From assembly GCA_946481275.1 (NCBI GenBank), contig CAMLMV010000057.1, forward strand, positions 1 through 35,499: 35,499 nt of DNA, given 5' to 3'. Below the pieces are notes generated by a model, which was not told the DNA's origin, searched no databases, and worked only from the letters and a program-made list of their open reading frames with translations. Source of the DNA: an uncultured Massilia sp. (GTDB lineage: Bacteria > Pseudomonadota > Gammaproteobacteria > Burkholderiales > Burkholderiaceae). The position numbers were made by a program, and so were the translations under genes. The stretch's first letter is position 1, and every line of letters begins with the position of its first letter. Positions 17,262-24,801 of this stretch are shown piece by piece.

Positions 17262-17523
17262 ATGCCTAAACAGGTACAGTCCCTCACCCAACTGCATGTG
17301 CGCAACACCAAGGCGAAAGACAAGCCCTACAAGTTTGCTGATGGAGGCGGCCTGTACCTTGAAGCCATGCCGACCGGCGGCAAACTCTGGCGTATGAAAT
17401 TCAGGCAACCGGGCGGCAAAGAGAACAGGCTGAGCTTTGGTTATTTTCCTGAAGTCTCTGGCCGCGGGCGCGGATCCCGCGCGCGCCAGGGCCGAGAGGG
17501 CGCGACAAGCTCGCCTGCTGTGA
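17262..17523 (+). pseudogene. Truncated tyrosine-type integrase, N-terminal fragment
   Basis: The frame from ATG 17262 gives the N-terminal DUF4102 domain of P4/CP4-type prophage and island integrases: KAKDKPYKFADGGGLYLEA, GGKLWRMKFRQPGGKE and LSFGYFPEVS. After PEVS the reading frame shifts by one base near 17455; in the other frame the expected LAAGADPARARAERARQARLL continues. The gene then ends where an IS481-family element begins (17519), which supplies the stop. The catalytic domain with its R-H-R-Y residues is absent, so the gene is inactive. Its place and direction just after tRNA-Ser fit an old island or prophage integrated at the tRNA. Confidence 0.85.
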
Positions 17524-18549
17524 TGTTTCAATAGGTTGTTCATTCGGATTGGACTTGAGAAACTGGAAATCGCCAAACCCCCAGTTCTCAACGAAGCCAA
17601 CCGAATGAACATCCATAAGAATGCCCGATTGACCTTCATCCGTCGAGTCGAAATGGTCGAAGACGTTATCAAGGGCCGCCTGCCGGCCAGCCACGTGGCG
17701 CAGCTCTACGGCGTCAGCGCGCCGACTGTGCGCAAGTAGGTCGGACGGTTTCTGGCTGAAGGCAAGGCTGGATTGACCGATCGTTCATCGCGTCCCCATC
17801 GCAGTCCACGTGCCATCGACGAATCGAAGGCGCTCTCGATCGTTGAACTACGCAAGAAGCGGATGACTCAGGCACGCATCGCCGAATACCTGGCGCTATC
17901 GAAAGCCACCGTTAGTCGGGTGTTGGGACGCGCTGGCCTGGCGCGTCTGTCCGATCTGGAGCCGGCCGAGCCTGTGCAGCGCTGTGAGCACGACAATCCG
18001 GGCGATCTCATCCATATCGACACGAAGAAGCTGGGCCGCATTGAAAAGACCGGGCATCGCGCTACAGGCGATCGCCGCGACCGCAGCCGTGGTGCCGAAT
18101 GGGAAGTGCTGTTCATGGCAGTCGACGATCATGCGCGTGTCGCCTACACCGAACTGTACCCGATGAGTCGCAGGAAAGCGCCTGCCGCTTCCTGACCAAT
18201 GCGCACGCGTATTACTGCTCGCTGGGCGTCCGGCCTAAACGTCTGCTGACCGATAACGGCTCGCCTTTCCGTGCAAAGAGTTTCAGCCGGATTTGCGCAG
18301 GCCTGGAACTGAAGCACCGCTTTACCAAGCCCTATCGGCCACAGACCAACGGCAAGGCCGAGCGCTTCATCCAGTCAGCGCTGCGTGAATGGGCTTACGG
18401 CTTCGTGTACAAGACCTCGAGCGAGCGTGCCGAGATGTTGCGCGACTGGATCCATCATTACAACTGGCATCGCCCGCATCAAGGCATCGGCGGAAAGGCA
18501 CCGATGTCCGGGCTCTCAACCAGCCGAAACAACCTCTTGCGACTTCACA
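17519..18549 (+). mobile_element. Defective IS481-family insertion sequence
   Basis: The 1031-bp element is bounded by imperfect inverted repeats: TGTGATGTTTCAATAGG with GTTGTT on the left, and on the right the complement reading TGTGAAGTCGCAAGAGG with GTTGTT. Size, terminal TGTGA and transposase type match IS481-like elements. No target-site duplication was seen (left flank CGCCTGC, right flank GTGTCGC), which suggests a flanking deletion or an old insertion. The element cuts the integrase gene on its left and an unidentified minus-strand frame on its right. Confidence 0.85.
17605..18549 (+). pseudogene. IS481-family transposase, inactivated
   Basis: The product starts MNIHKNARLTFIRRVEMVED with a helix-turn-helix (ASHVAQLYGVSAPTVRK), has a second one (MTQARIAEYLALSKATVSRV), then an rve integrase core. 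The DDE residues are recognisable as D in LIHIDTKKLGRI, D in LLTDNGSPF and E in NGKAERFIQ. Two lesions break it. A TAG at 17737-17739 stands where the family has tryptophan (VRK-W-VGRFL). A one-base loss near 18160 shifts the frame between LYP and DESQESACRFL. The end reads NNLLRLHS at the right terminal repeat. The element cannot move on its own without correction or a helper. Confidence 0.88.
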
Positions 18550-18694
18550 GTGTCGCTGTTGACGCAGTTCATGCGCGTCCAGATGACGTATGGGGCTTCC
18601 TTGACGGCCGCCGCCACGTCGCTCATGTAGGAAATGATCAGCGATGTCGGGAAAGTCAGGTTGTTATAGCCGCGCAGCTCGTTGACCGACCTAT
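18550..18694 (-). pseudogene. Unidentified coding remnant next to the IS element
   Basis: On the minus strand an uninterrupted frame of about 48 codons reads VNELRGYNNLTFPTSL followed by ISYMSDVAAAVKEAPYVIW and MNCVNSDT. It has the GC-rich third positions of its neighbours. It has no plausible start at its right end and is cut by the IS at 18549, so it looks like a fragment of a gene divergent from the GH115 gene. I do not recognise the family. Confidence 0.4.
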
Positions 18695-18750
18695 ACGTTT
18701 TTCATGCGCCGGCATGCGAATTTCGGGATAGGTCCCGATCGCTTAAACGC

Positions 18751-18780
18751 TTGCCGTGCGGGCTCGTAATATTTTAGTAT
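18751..18780 (+). promoter_or_regulatory. Candidate promoter of the GH115 gene
   Basis: TTGCCG (18751-18756), an 18-bp spacer and TAGTAT (18775-18780) lie 50 bp before the ATG. The -10 box is inside the dyad at 18764-18779, so a bound regulator would block it. Both boxes match four of six consensus bases. Confidence 0.4.
18764..18779. promoter_or_regulatory. Candidate GntR operator, site 1 (GH115)
   Basis: TCGTAA-TATT-TTAGTA; the reverse strand reads TACTAA-AATA-TTACGA. One of five related 16-bp dyads in this locus. It lies 51 bp upstream of the GH115 start. Confidence 0.6.
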
Positions 18781-18830
18781 CCAAGACGTTGCTCACTTCG
18801 TCGATAGTGAATTCCACACTGTCCTCCACC

Positions 18831-21629
18831 ATGCCGATATCAATCCGGGTCCTTGCCCTGTTCGCCTGTCTCGCCATGCCCTGCGCCGGCGCGGCACCCT
18901 TCCTCCTGGCCGCGCCCGGCGATCCCCCCGTCATCGTGCATGGCGGCGGCAAGACGCTGGAACTGGCGGCGGGCCTGTTGCGCCACGACCTTCATGCCGT
19001 GTCCGGCGTCGACGCGGCCGAGACGAGCGACCTGGCCGAATGCCGCCGGGTGTGCGTCGTCGTCGGCACCGCCGCGTCGCCCGTAGTGCAAGAGCTGGCC
19101 CGGCAGGCCCGCGTCGACTTGCGGCCATTGCAGGGCCAGTGGGAACGCTATGTACGGGCGGCCATCCGCGACGATGGCGGACGGCGGATCCTGCTGGTCG
19201 CCGGATCGGATCCGCGCGGCGCCGTGTATGGTGTGGTGGACCTGGGCCGCGAACTGGGCGTCTCGGCCTGGGAGTGGTGGGCCGACGTGGCGCCGCGCCG
19301 TAACGGGCGTCCGGAAGTCGACGGCGCCATGCGGTTGTCGGCCGCGCCCTCGGTCCAGTACCGCGGCATCTTCCTGAACGACGAGGACTGGGGCCTGCAG
19401 CCCTGGGCGGCCACGCGCGACCCGTCGGGGGATATCGGACCGGCCACGTATGCCCGCATTTTCGAACTGATGTGGCGCCTCAAGGCCAACCTGATCTGGC
19501 CAGCCATGCACGACTCGACGAAGCCGTTCTACCAGATCGAGGGGAATGCCCGCACGGCGGCCGACTACGCCATCGTCGTCGGGACCTCGCATGCCGAACC
19601 CATGATGCGCAATAACGTGCGCGAATGGGACAGCCGCAAGAACGGCCCGTTCAACTTTTTCACCAACCGCGCCGCGATGGCGGACTATTGGCGCCGGCGG
19701 GTGGTCGACGTGAAAGACGGGGAAAACATGTATTCCGTGGGTCTGCGCGGCGTGCACGATTCGGCGATGGAGGGCGCCGCCACGCTGGCGCAGGCGCGCG
19801 AAGGGACACAGGACGCCATTCGGCTGCAGCGCGACATTCTGACCGCCAGTCTCGGACGCCCGGCCGCAAGCGTGCCGCAGGCGCTGACCTTGTACAAGGA
19901 AGTGCTGGACGTCTACAAGGCCGGGCTGAAGGTGCCGGATGACGTCACGCTCGTCTGGCCGGACGATAACTACGGCTACCTGCACCAGCTGAGCAACGCG
20001 GACGAGCGCCGCCGGGCGGGCGGGGCGGGCATCTATTACCACATCTCGTACTGGGGCCGTCCCCACGACTACCTGTGGCTGGGAACGACGCATCCGGCCC
20101 TGATTCGCGACCAGTTGCAGCGCGCCTGGACAACGGGCGCGCGCAAGCTGTGGGTGGTGAATGTTGGTGACATCAAGCCGGCGGAATATCTCGTCCAGTA
20201 CTTCCTCGACAGTGCTTTCGATGCGCGCCAGCTGGACCAGGATCCGCAGCGACACCTGGCAGCGTGGAGTACCGTGCAGTTCGGTCCCGAAGCGGGAGCG
20301 GAGGCGGCGCAAATCCTGCGCGGCTATTACGACCTGGCCTGGGAGCGCCGTCCCGAATTCATGGGTTTCGGCCAGGTCGAGCCCATCACGCCGAACCGCC
20401 GTACAGCCTATATGGCGTCCGGCGGCGAGGAGGGCGTGCGGCGCCTGGAGCGCTATTCGGCGCTGGTGGCAGAGTCCGATGCGTTGGCGCAGCGCATTCC
20501 GTCAGAACGGCGCGCCGCCTATGTCGAACTGGTGTCGTATCCCGTGCGTGCGGCCGCGAACCTGAATGCCCGCATCCTGAAGCTCGACCTCGCGGCCGAG
20601 GCCGCGCGCCAGGGCCGGCCGTCCGCGCCGCACCTCGTGGACGAAGCACGCGAGGCGCACGCACGGCTGGTGGCCGATACGGCCGCGTACAACGCCCTCG
20701 CCGGTGGCAAATGGCGCAACATCATGGACATGGCGCCGCGCCGCCTGCCCGTGTTTGCGGAACCCGCGTGGCCGTCCTATGCAGTGGACCGCGGCAGCGG
20801 GTGCGGCATCGTCTACCCGTTCCCGTATTCCGCGGACGCCGATCGCCTGGTATTCGTCAAGGGCGAACCGGCGACGCTGGCCATTACGCTGGCCGCGCAT
20901 GGCGGCCGGGCCGCCGACTGGCGCGTGGGGGACGACACGCGCGGCGTGACGACGGCGGTGGGGTCCGGCACGCTCGACGCCGGCAACGGGTTCGAGCAGC
21001 GCATCGGCATCAGCTACGACGGATCGGACAAACCGGCAATCACGCTGCGGTGCGGCGGGCAGGACCTGCGCGTGAACCTGCACCTGGCTCCGCCGCGTGC
21101 GCCCGGTGTGCCGGGAGAGCATGCGCACATCGTCGGCATCGCCGCAGGCAGCGCCGCGGCCAACCCCGACTGGGAGCTGCAGCCGGGACTCGGCAGCAGC
21201 GGGCGCGGCCTGCGTGCGCGCCTGGACCTGCGTCCGCGCGAACCCGGGGAGTTGGGCAAGGTCCAGCCGCTGACGTATGCGTTCGACACCACGACCGACG
21301 GCGGGGCCACGGTGCGCTTCGTGGCCCTGCCCGAGCACCCGCTGACCGGCGACGGCCGCGTGCGCCTGGCATACCGCCTGGACGACGGACCCGTTGCCGT
21401 GGCCGATTTCGGCACCAGCGGGCGCAGTGACGAGTGGAAGCTGAACGTCCTGTCCAATACTGCGGTACGAACGGTTGATGTATCCAGGTTGGCGCCAGGT
21501 CGCCACATGGTTCGGGTCTACGCCCTGGATCCCGGCGTCGTGCTGGACCGGATAGACGTCGTGCTCGACGGCGCCCCGGTGCTTTATGGCACCCTCTTGG
21601 AGCGAAAGCGAGAAGACCAATCCAGGTGA
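18831..21629 (+). CDS. GH115 family xylan alpha-1,2-glucuronidase
   Basis: GH115 enzymes remove (4-O-methyl-)glucuronic acid side groups from xylan. The 932-residue product has a signal peptide (IRVLALFACLAMPCAGA), so it is exported. An N-terminal alpha/beta domain (to about 150) precedes the catalytic barrel. Family motifs are clear: VQYRGIFLNDEDWGLQPWA, KANLIWPAMHDSTKPFY, GTSHAEPMMRNNVREW, YSVGLRGVHDSAMEG, GLKVPDDVTLVWPDDNYGY, GAGIYYHISYWGRPHDYLW and WVVNVGDIKPAEY. A long C-terminal region (about 620-932) ends in a beta-rich domain of the type that completes the GH115 dimer. ATG 18831 was chosen because the leader follows it; an in-frame upstream start would bury it. Its glucuronate product would feed the locus's own uronate pathway. 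A GntR-type dyad lies upstream. Confidence 0.88.
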   Translation: MPISIRVLALFACLAMPCAGAAPFLLAAPGDPPVIVHGGGKTLELAAGLLRHDLHAVSGVDAAETSDLAECRRVCVVVGTAASPVVQELARQARVDLRPLQGQWERYVRAAIRDDGGRRILLVAGSDPRGAVYGVVDLGRELGVSAWEWWADVAPRRNGRPEVDGAMRLSAAPSVQYRGIFLNDEDWGLQPWAATRDPSGDIGPATYARIFELMWRLKANLIWPAMHDSTKPFYQIEGNARTAADYAIVVGTSHAEPMMRNNVREWDSRKNGPFNFFTNRAAMADYWRRRVVDVKDGENMYSVGLRGVHDSAMEGAATLAQAREGTQDAIRLQRDILTASLGRPAASVPQALTLYKEVLDVYKAGLKVPDDVTLVWPDDNYGYLHQLSNADERRRAGGAGIYYHISYWGRPHDYLWLGTTHPALIRDQLQRAWTTGARKLWVVNVGDIKPAEYLVQYFLDSAFDARQLDQDPQRHLAAWSTVQFGPEAGAEAAQILRGYYDLAWERRPEFMGFGQVEPITPNRRTAYMASGGEEGVRRLERYSALVAESDALAQRIPSERRAAYVELVSYPVRAAANLNARILKLDLAAEAARQGRPSAPHLVDEAREAHARLVADTAAYNALAGGKWRNIMDMAPRRLPVFAEPAWPSYAVDRGSGCGIVYPFPYSADADRLVFVKGEPATLAITLAAHGGRAADWRVGDDTRGVTTAVGSGTLDAGNGFEQRIGISYDGSDKPAITLRCGGQDLRVNLHLAPPRAPGVPGEHAHIVGIAAGSAAANPDWELQPGLGSSGRGLRARLDLRPREPGELGKVQPLTYAFDTTTDGGATVRFVALPEHPLTGDGRVRLAYRLDDGPVAVADFGTSGRSDEWKLNVLSNTAVRTVDVSRLAPGRHMVRVYALDPGVVLDRIDVVLDGAPVLYGTLLERKREDQSR

Positions 21630-21706
21630 CTGGCTGGACCGATCGCGGGGTTGTTCGTGCCATGACGGGCGAGCGCAGGGAGCAGTGTGGTAAGATTGCA
21701 ATAAGA

Positions 21707-21722
21707 TACTAAAGTTTCACGT
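21707..21722. promoter_or_regulatory. Candidate GntR operator, site 2 (regulator pair)
   Basis: TACTAA-AGTT-TCACGT. It matches the reverse strand of sites 1 and 3 (YACTAA-N4-TTACGA) with two changes. It lies 42 bp upstream of the first regulator gene, which suggests autoregulation. Confidence 0.5.
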
Positions 21723-21764
21723 CTTGCAGTTTTGCCCGTTGTCCACCATCGCCTCTGGATTGCC

Positions 21765-22484
21765 ATGAATATCTCCGTGCTCGCCGGCGCCTTCGCGCTG
21801 GACAAGTCGCAAGGCGCGGCGCAGCAAATCTACGATTACCTGCGCGCGGCGATCGTCAGGCTGAAGTTCAAGCCCGGCATGGACCTGGACCGGGCCGAAC
21901 TGGCCCACTACTTCGGCGTGTCCGTGACGCCGGTCCGGGACGCGCTGCTGAAGCTCGAGGAAGACGAGCTGGTCGATATCTTTCCGCAGCACGGCACGCG
22001 CGTGCGCGCCGTCGACCTCGAGTCGGCCCGCAATGCCCACTTCCTGCGCCTGACCCTCGAGCTGGAAATCGCGCGCACGCTGGCCCAGAGCCGCGACGAC
22101 GCCCTCGTGCACGATTTGCAAGGCTTCGTGCAGCAGCAGCGTACCTGCATGGAGCGTGGGGACCTGGATGCGTTCGCCCAGGCCGACCAGGCCTTCCACG
22201 AGCGCATGTACGTTGCCGCGCGCGCTGAACAGTTGTGGCGCCTGATGCGCGGCAAGAGCGGCAATATGGACCGCCTTCGCCGCCTGCACCTGCTGGAAAG
22301 CGGCAAGACCGAATCCATCGTGCAGGAACATGCGGACATCGCGGCGGCGATCGCGCAGGGCGATCCGGAGCTGGCGGAGGCGAGTGTGCGCAAGCACCTG
22401 AGCGGCACCCTGTCGCAATTGATGAGCCTGCGCGAACGTTATCCCGACTACCTGCCCGGACATGCGGAGCTCGGACGTCGATGA
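21765..22484 (+). CDS. GntR family regulator, FadR/FCD subfamily, first of a tandem pair
   Basis: The 239-residue protein has an N-terminal winged helix (about 15-85; QIYDYLRAAIVRLKFKPG, ELAHYFGVSVTPVRDALLKL) and an all-helical FCD ligand-binding domain (about 95-220) with the usual metal and ligand histidines in AFHERMYV and QEHADIAAAIAQGD. FCD regulators commonly sense sugar acids and repress uronate or hexonate genes. It is similar along its length to the next gene, whose start overlaps its stop by 4 nt. ATG 21765 was chosen; a TTG eleven codons earlier is in frame. Position between GH115 and glucarate dehydratase genes, plus the dyads, suggests control of this locus by a uronate or aldarate. 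Confidence 0.88.
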   Translation: MNISVLAGAFALDKSQGAAQQIYDYLRAAIVRLKFKPGMDLDRAELAHYFGVSVTPVRDALLKLEEDELVDIFPQHGTRVRAVDLESARNAHFLRLTLELEIARTLAQSRDDALVHDLQGFVQQQRTCMERGDLDAFAQADQAFHERMYVAARAEQLWRLMRGKSGNMDRLRRLHLLESGKTESIVQEHADIAAAIAQGDPELAEASVRKHLSGTLSQLMSLRERYPDYLPGHAELGRR

Positions 22485-23179
22485 CTAAATTATTCGTGCC
22501 GGGCAGCTTTCGGTTGGACCGCATGCGCAATGCGTCGGCGCAGGTCTTCGACCATTTGCGTGAACGCATCATTTCCCTCGACCTGAAGCCCGGCGTGCAA
22601 CTGCAGCGCGACGAACTGGCCGCGTATTTCGAGCTGTCGTCGACGCCCATCCGCGACGCGCTGACGCGGCTGGGTGAGGAGGGCCTGGTCGACATCGTTC
22701 CGAAACAAACCACGGCCGTGCGGGCGATCGACGTCGAATCGGCGCGGCAGGCCCACTTCCTGAGGTTGTCGCTGGAGCTCGAAATCGTCCACATGCTGGC
22801 ACGGGAGTCCGGCCCGCAGCTGGCCACCACGCTGGAAAATATCGTGTCCCAGCAGGCGCTGGCGTTGTCTCACCGCGACTTCGCGACGTTCGCGCAGGTC
22901 GACCAGGCCTTCCATCGCCAGATGTTCGTCGCAGCCCAGGCCGAAACCCTGTGGCACTGGATGCGCCGGCAGAGCGGCCAGCTGGACCGGCTGCGCGGGC
23001 TTCGCCTGTCGATCCAGGACGAGGCGGCCACCGTGCTCGTCGATCACGCGAGCATCGTGGCGGCCATCGCGGCCGGCGACCCCAAGGGGGCGCAGCGCCA
23101 CGTCCGCAAGCACCTGTCCGGCACACTGGCGCAGCTGGACGCCATCCGCGCCGAGCATCCGGACTGCCTCCTTTCGTAG
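22481..23179 (+). CDS. GntR family regulator, FadR/FCD subfamily, second of a tandem pair
   Basis: The 232-residue product has the same plan as its neighbour: winged helix (QVFDHLRERIISLDLKPG, ELAAYFELSSTPIRDALTRL) and FCD domain with AFHRQMFVAAQAETLW and VDHASIVAAIAAGDPK. Its recognition helix (SSTPIRDAL) differs from SVTPVRDAL in the first copy by only two residues, so the two may bind the same or very similar DNA. Ligand-domain residues differ more, which suggests different effectors or heterodimers. The ATGA overlap (22481-22484) implies coupled translation and roughly matched amounts. The gene probably arose by tandem duplication. Confidence 0.88.
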   Translation: MTKLFVPGSFRLDRMRNASAQVFDHLRERIISLDLKPGVQLQRDELAAYFELSSTPIRDALTRLGEEGLVDIVPKQTTAVRAIDVESARQAHFLRLSLELEIVHMLARESGPQLATTLENIVSQQALALSHRDFATFAQVDQAFHRQMFVAAQAETLWHWMRRQSGQLDRLRGLRLSIQDEAATVLVDHASIVAAIAAGDPKGAQRHVRKHLSGTLAQLDAIRAEHPDCLLS

Positions 23180-23223
23180 CGCCAGGCGGGTAGGCGGGCA
23201 TTGTCCCGTCGCTGTTGGCGTTA

Positions 23224-23239
23224 TCGTAAAATATTAGTG
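23224..23239. promoter_or_regulatory. Candidate GntR operator, site 3 (glucarate dehydratase)
   Basis: TCGTAA-AATA-TTAGTG. The left half is identical to site 1 and the right half to sites 4 and 5. It lies 106 bp upstream of the dehydratase ATG and 43 bp before site 4. Confidence 0.55.
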
Positions 23240-23281
23240 CAATATCAGGACATCTCGGGTAGCATGCGGAGCTCTGCGCCT

Positions 23282-23297
23282 CACTAATGTTTTAGTG
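23282..23297. promoter_or_regulatory. Candidate GntR operator, site 4 (glucarate dehydratase)
   Basis: CACTAA-TGTT-TTAGTG, a perfect 6-bp inverted repeat with a 4-bp spacer. This is the best copy of the dyad and lies 48 bp before the dehydratase ATG. Confidence 0.7.
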
Positions 23298-23345
23298 CGT
23301 TATTACGCGCCTCCCAACTTCTTCCCGAATGACGAGCCTACGAAC

Positions 23346-24716
23346 ATGACATTCTTGACGACCTCCAGCACGCCCGTTATCACCTCGATGCAGGCGATTC
23401 CCGTCGCCGGACGCGACAGCATGCTGCTCAATCTCTGCGGTGCGCACGCGCCGTTTTTCACGCGCAACCTGGTCCTGTTGACCGACAACGCCGGCCACGT
23501 AGGCGTCGGCGAAGTGCCCGGCGGAGTGGGCATCCTGAATGTGCTGGAGCGCGTCATTCCGCTCGTCGTCGGCACGGAGCTCGCACGCTGGCAGCGCACG
23601 CTGAATGCCGTGCGCGCCGCGTGCGGCGCGCCGCGGCACCACGTGAGCAATGCGGCCGAAGAGGCGGTGCTCCGGCAGCCGCACGAAATCAACCTGCGGC
23701 TGGAAAACGTCATCACGGCCATCGAGGCGGCGCTGCTCGATTTGTTCGGCCAGCACCTGGGCGTGCCCGTTTGCGAACTCCTCGGCAACGGCCGCCAGCG
23801 CGACAGCGTGGCGATGCTCGCCTATCTGTTCTACGTCGGCGATGCCGCGCGGACCGACTTGCCGTACGGCCGCGGCGTGCGGGCCGACGGCTGGTATGGG
23901 TTGCGCGACCGCGAGGCGCTGACCCCGCAGGCCATCGGCGACCTCGCCGACGCCGCCGTCGATCGCTACGGCTTCCGCGATTTCAAGCTGAAGGGAGGTG
24001 TCATGACGCCGGCGCTGGAGGTAGAGGCAGCCGCCACCATCAAGCATCGATATCCGGACGCCAATGTCACCGTCGATCCGAATGGCGCCTGGTCGCTGGC
24101 CCAGGCCGTCGCCGCGTGCAAGGGCCAGGGCCACGTGCTGGCCTACGCGGAAGACCCGTGCGGACCGGAGGACGGTTACTCCGGACGCGAGATCATGGCC
24201 GAATTCAAGCGCGCCACCGGCATCCGCACGGCGACGAACATGGTCGCGACGGACTGGCGCCAGATGGCCCACTCGCACCTGCTGGGCGCCGTCGACATCC
24301 CGCTCGCCGATCCGCACTTCTGGACCATGCAGGGCTCCGTGCGCCTGGCGCAGCTGTGCCACGACTGGGGCCTGACGTGGGGCTCGCACTCGAACAACCA
24401 CTTCGACGTGTCGCTCGCAATGTTCACGCACTGCGCCGCGGCCGCGCCGGGTGCCATTACGGCGATCGACACGCACTGGATCTGGCAGGAGGGCCGCGAG
24501 CGCCTGACGAAGGAGCCGTTGTGCATCGTGGGTGGCCAGGTCGCCGTGCCGGACCGTCCGGGGCTCGGCGTCGAGCCGGACATGGGACAGATCGAGGCCG
24601 CCCATGCGTTGTACAAGCAGGTGGCGGGCGGCGCGCGCGACGACGCCGTGGCGATGCGCCACCTCGTGCCCGGCTGGACGTACGATCCGCGCCAGCCGAG
24701 CCTGATGCGTGGCTGA
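23346..24716 (+). CDS. D-glucarate dehydratase
   Basis: This enolase-superfamily enzyme dehydrates D-glucarate to 5-keto-4-deoxyglucarate. The 456-residue product is very close to E. coli Gud[73 protein letters not shown] and DTHWIWQEG. With a constant 9-residue offset from the E. coli enzyme, the catalytic lysines fall at K214 and K216, metal ligands at D244, E275 and N298, and the general-base histidine at H348. The start ATG 23346 aligns with the family; a GTG at 23295 lies inside operator site 4 and is rejected. Two dyads precede it. It would use glucarate formed by oxidation of the glucuronate released by the GH115 enzyme; that oxidase step and later aldolase genes are not in the window. 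Confidence 0.95.
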   Translation: MTFLTTSSTPVITSMQAIPVAGRDSMLLNLCGAHAPFFTRNLVLLTDNAGHVGVGEVPGGVGILNVLERVIPLVVGTELARWQRTLNAVRAACGAPRHHVSNAAEEAVLRQPHEINLRLENVITAIEAALLDLFGQHLGVPVCELLGNGRQRDSVAMLAYLFYVGDAARTDLPYGRGVRADGWYGLRDREALTPQAIGDLADAAVDRYGFRDFKLKGGVMTPALEVEAAATIKHRYPDANVTVDPNGAWSLAQAVAACKGQGHVLAYAEDPCGPEDGYSGREIMAEFKRATGIRTATNMVATDWRQMAHSHLLGAVDIPLADPHFWTMQGSVRLAQLCHDWGLTWGSHSNNHFDVSLAMFTHCAAAAPGAITAIDTHWIWQEGRERLTKEPLCIVGGQVAVPDRPGLGVEPDMGQIEAAHALYKQVAGGARDDAVAMRHLVPGWTYDPRQPSLMRG

Positions 24717-24763
24717 CCTCGAGTAAAGCGATATACGAAACCTGAGAAAACGTATAGATCGAC

Positions 24764-24779
24764 CCCTAATGTATTAGTG
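24764..24779. promoter_or_regulatory. Candidate GntR operator, site 5 (GH2 gene)
   Basis: CCCTAA-TGTA-TTAGTG, one mismatch from the perfect dyad of site 4 in the arms. It lies 22 bp before the GH2 ATG and 47 bp after the dehydratase stop. Confidence 0.65.
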
Positions 24780-24801
24780 TATTCTGGGCTTGCCTCATGG
24801 A

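Noticed and set aside
17500..18570. Target-site duplication around the IS element
   Set aside because: The bases next to the two inverted repeats do not match over four or more positions.
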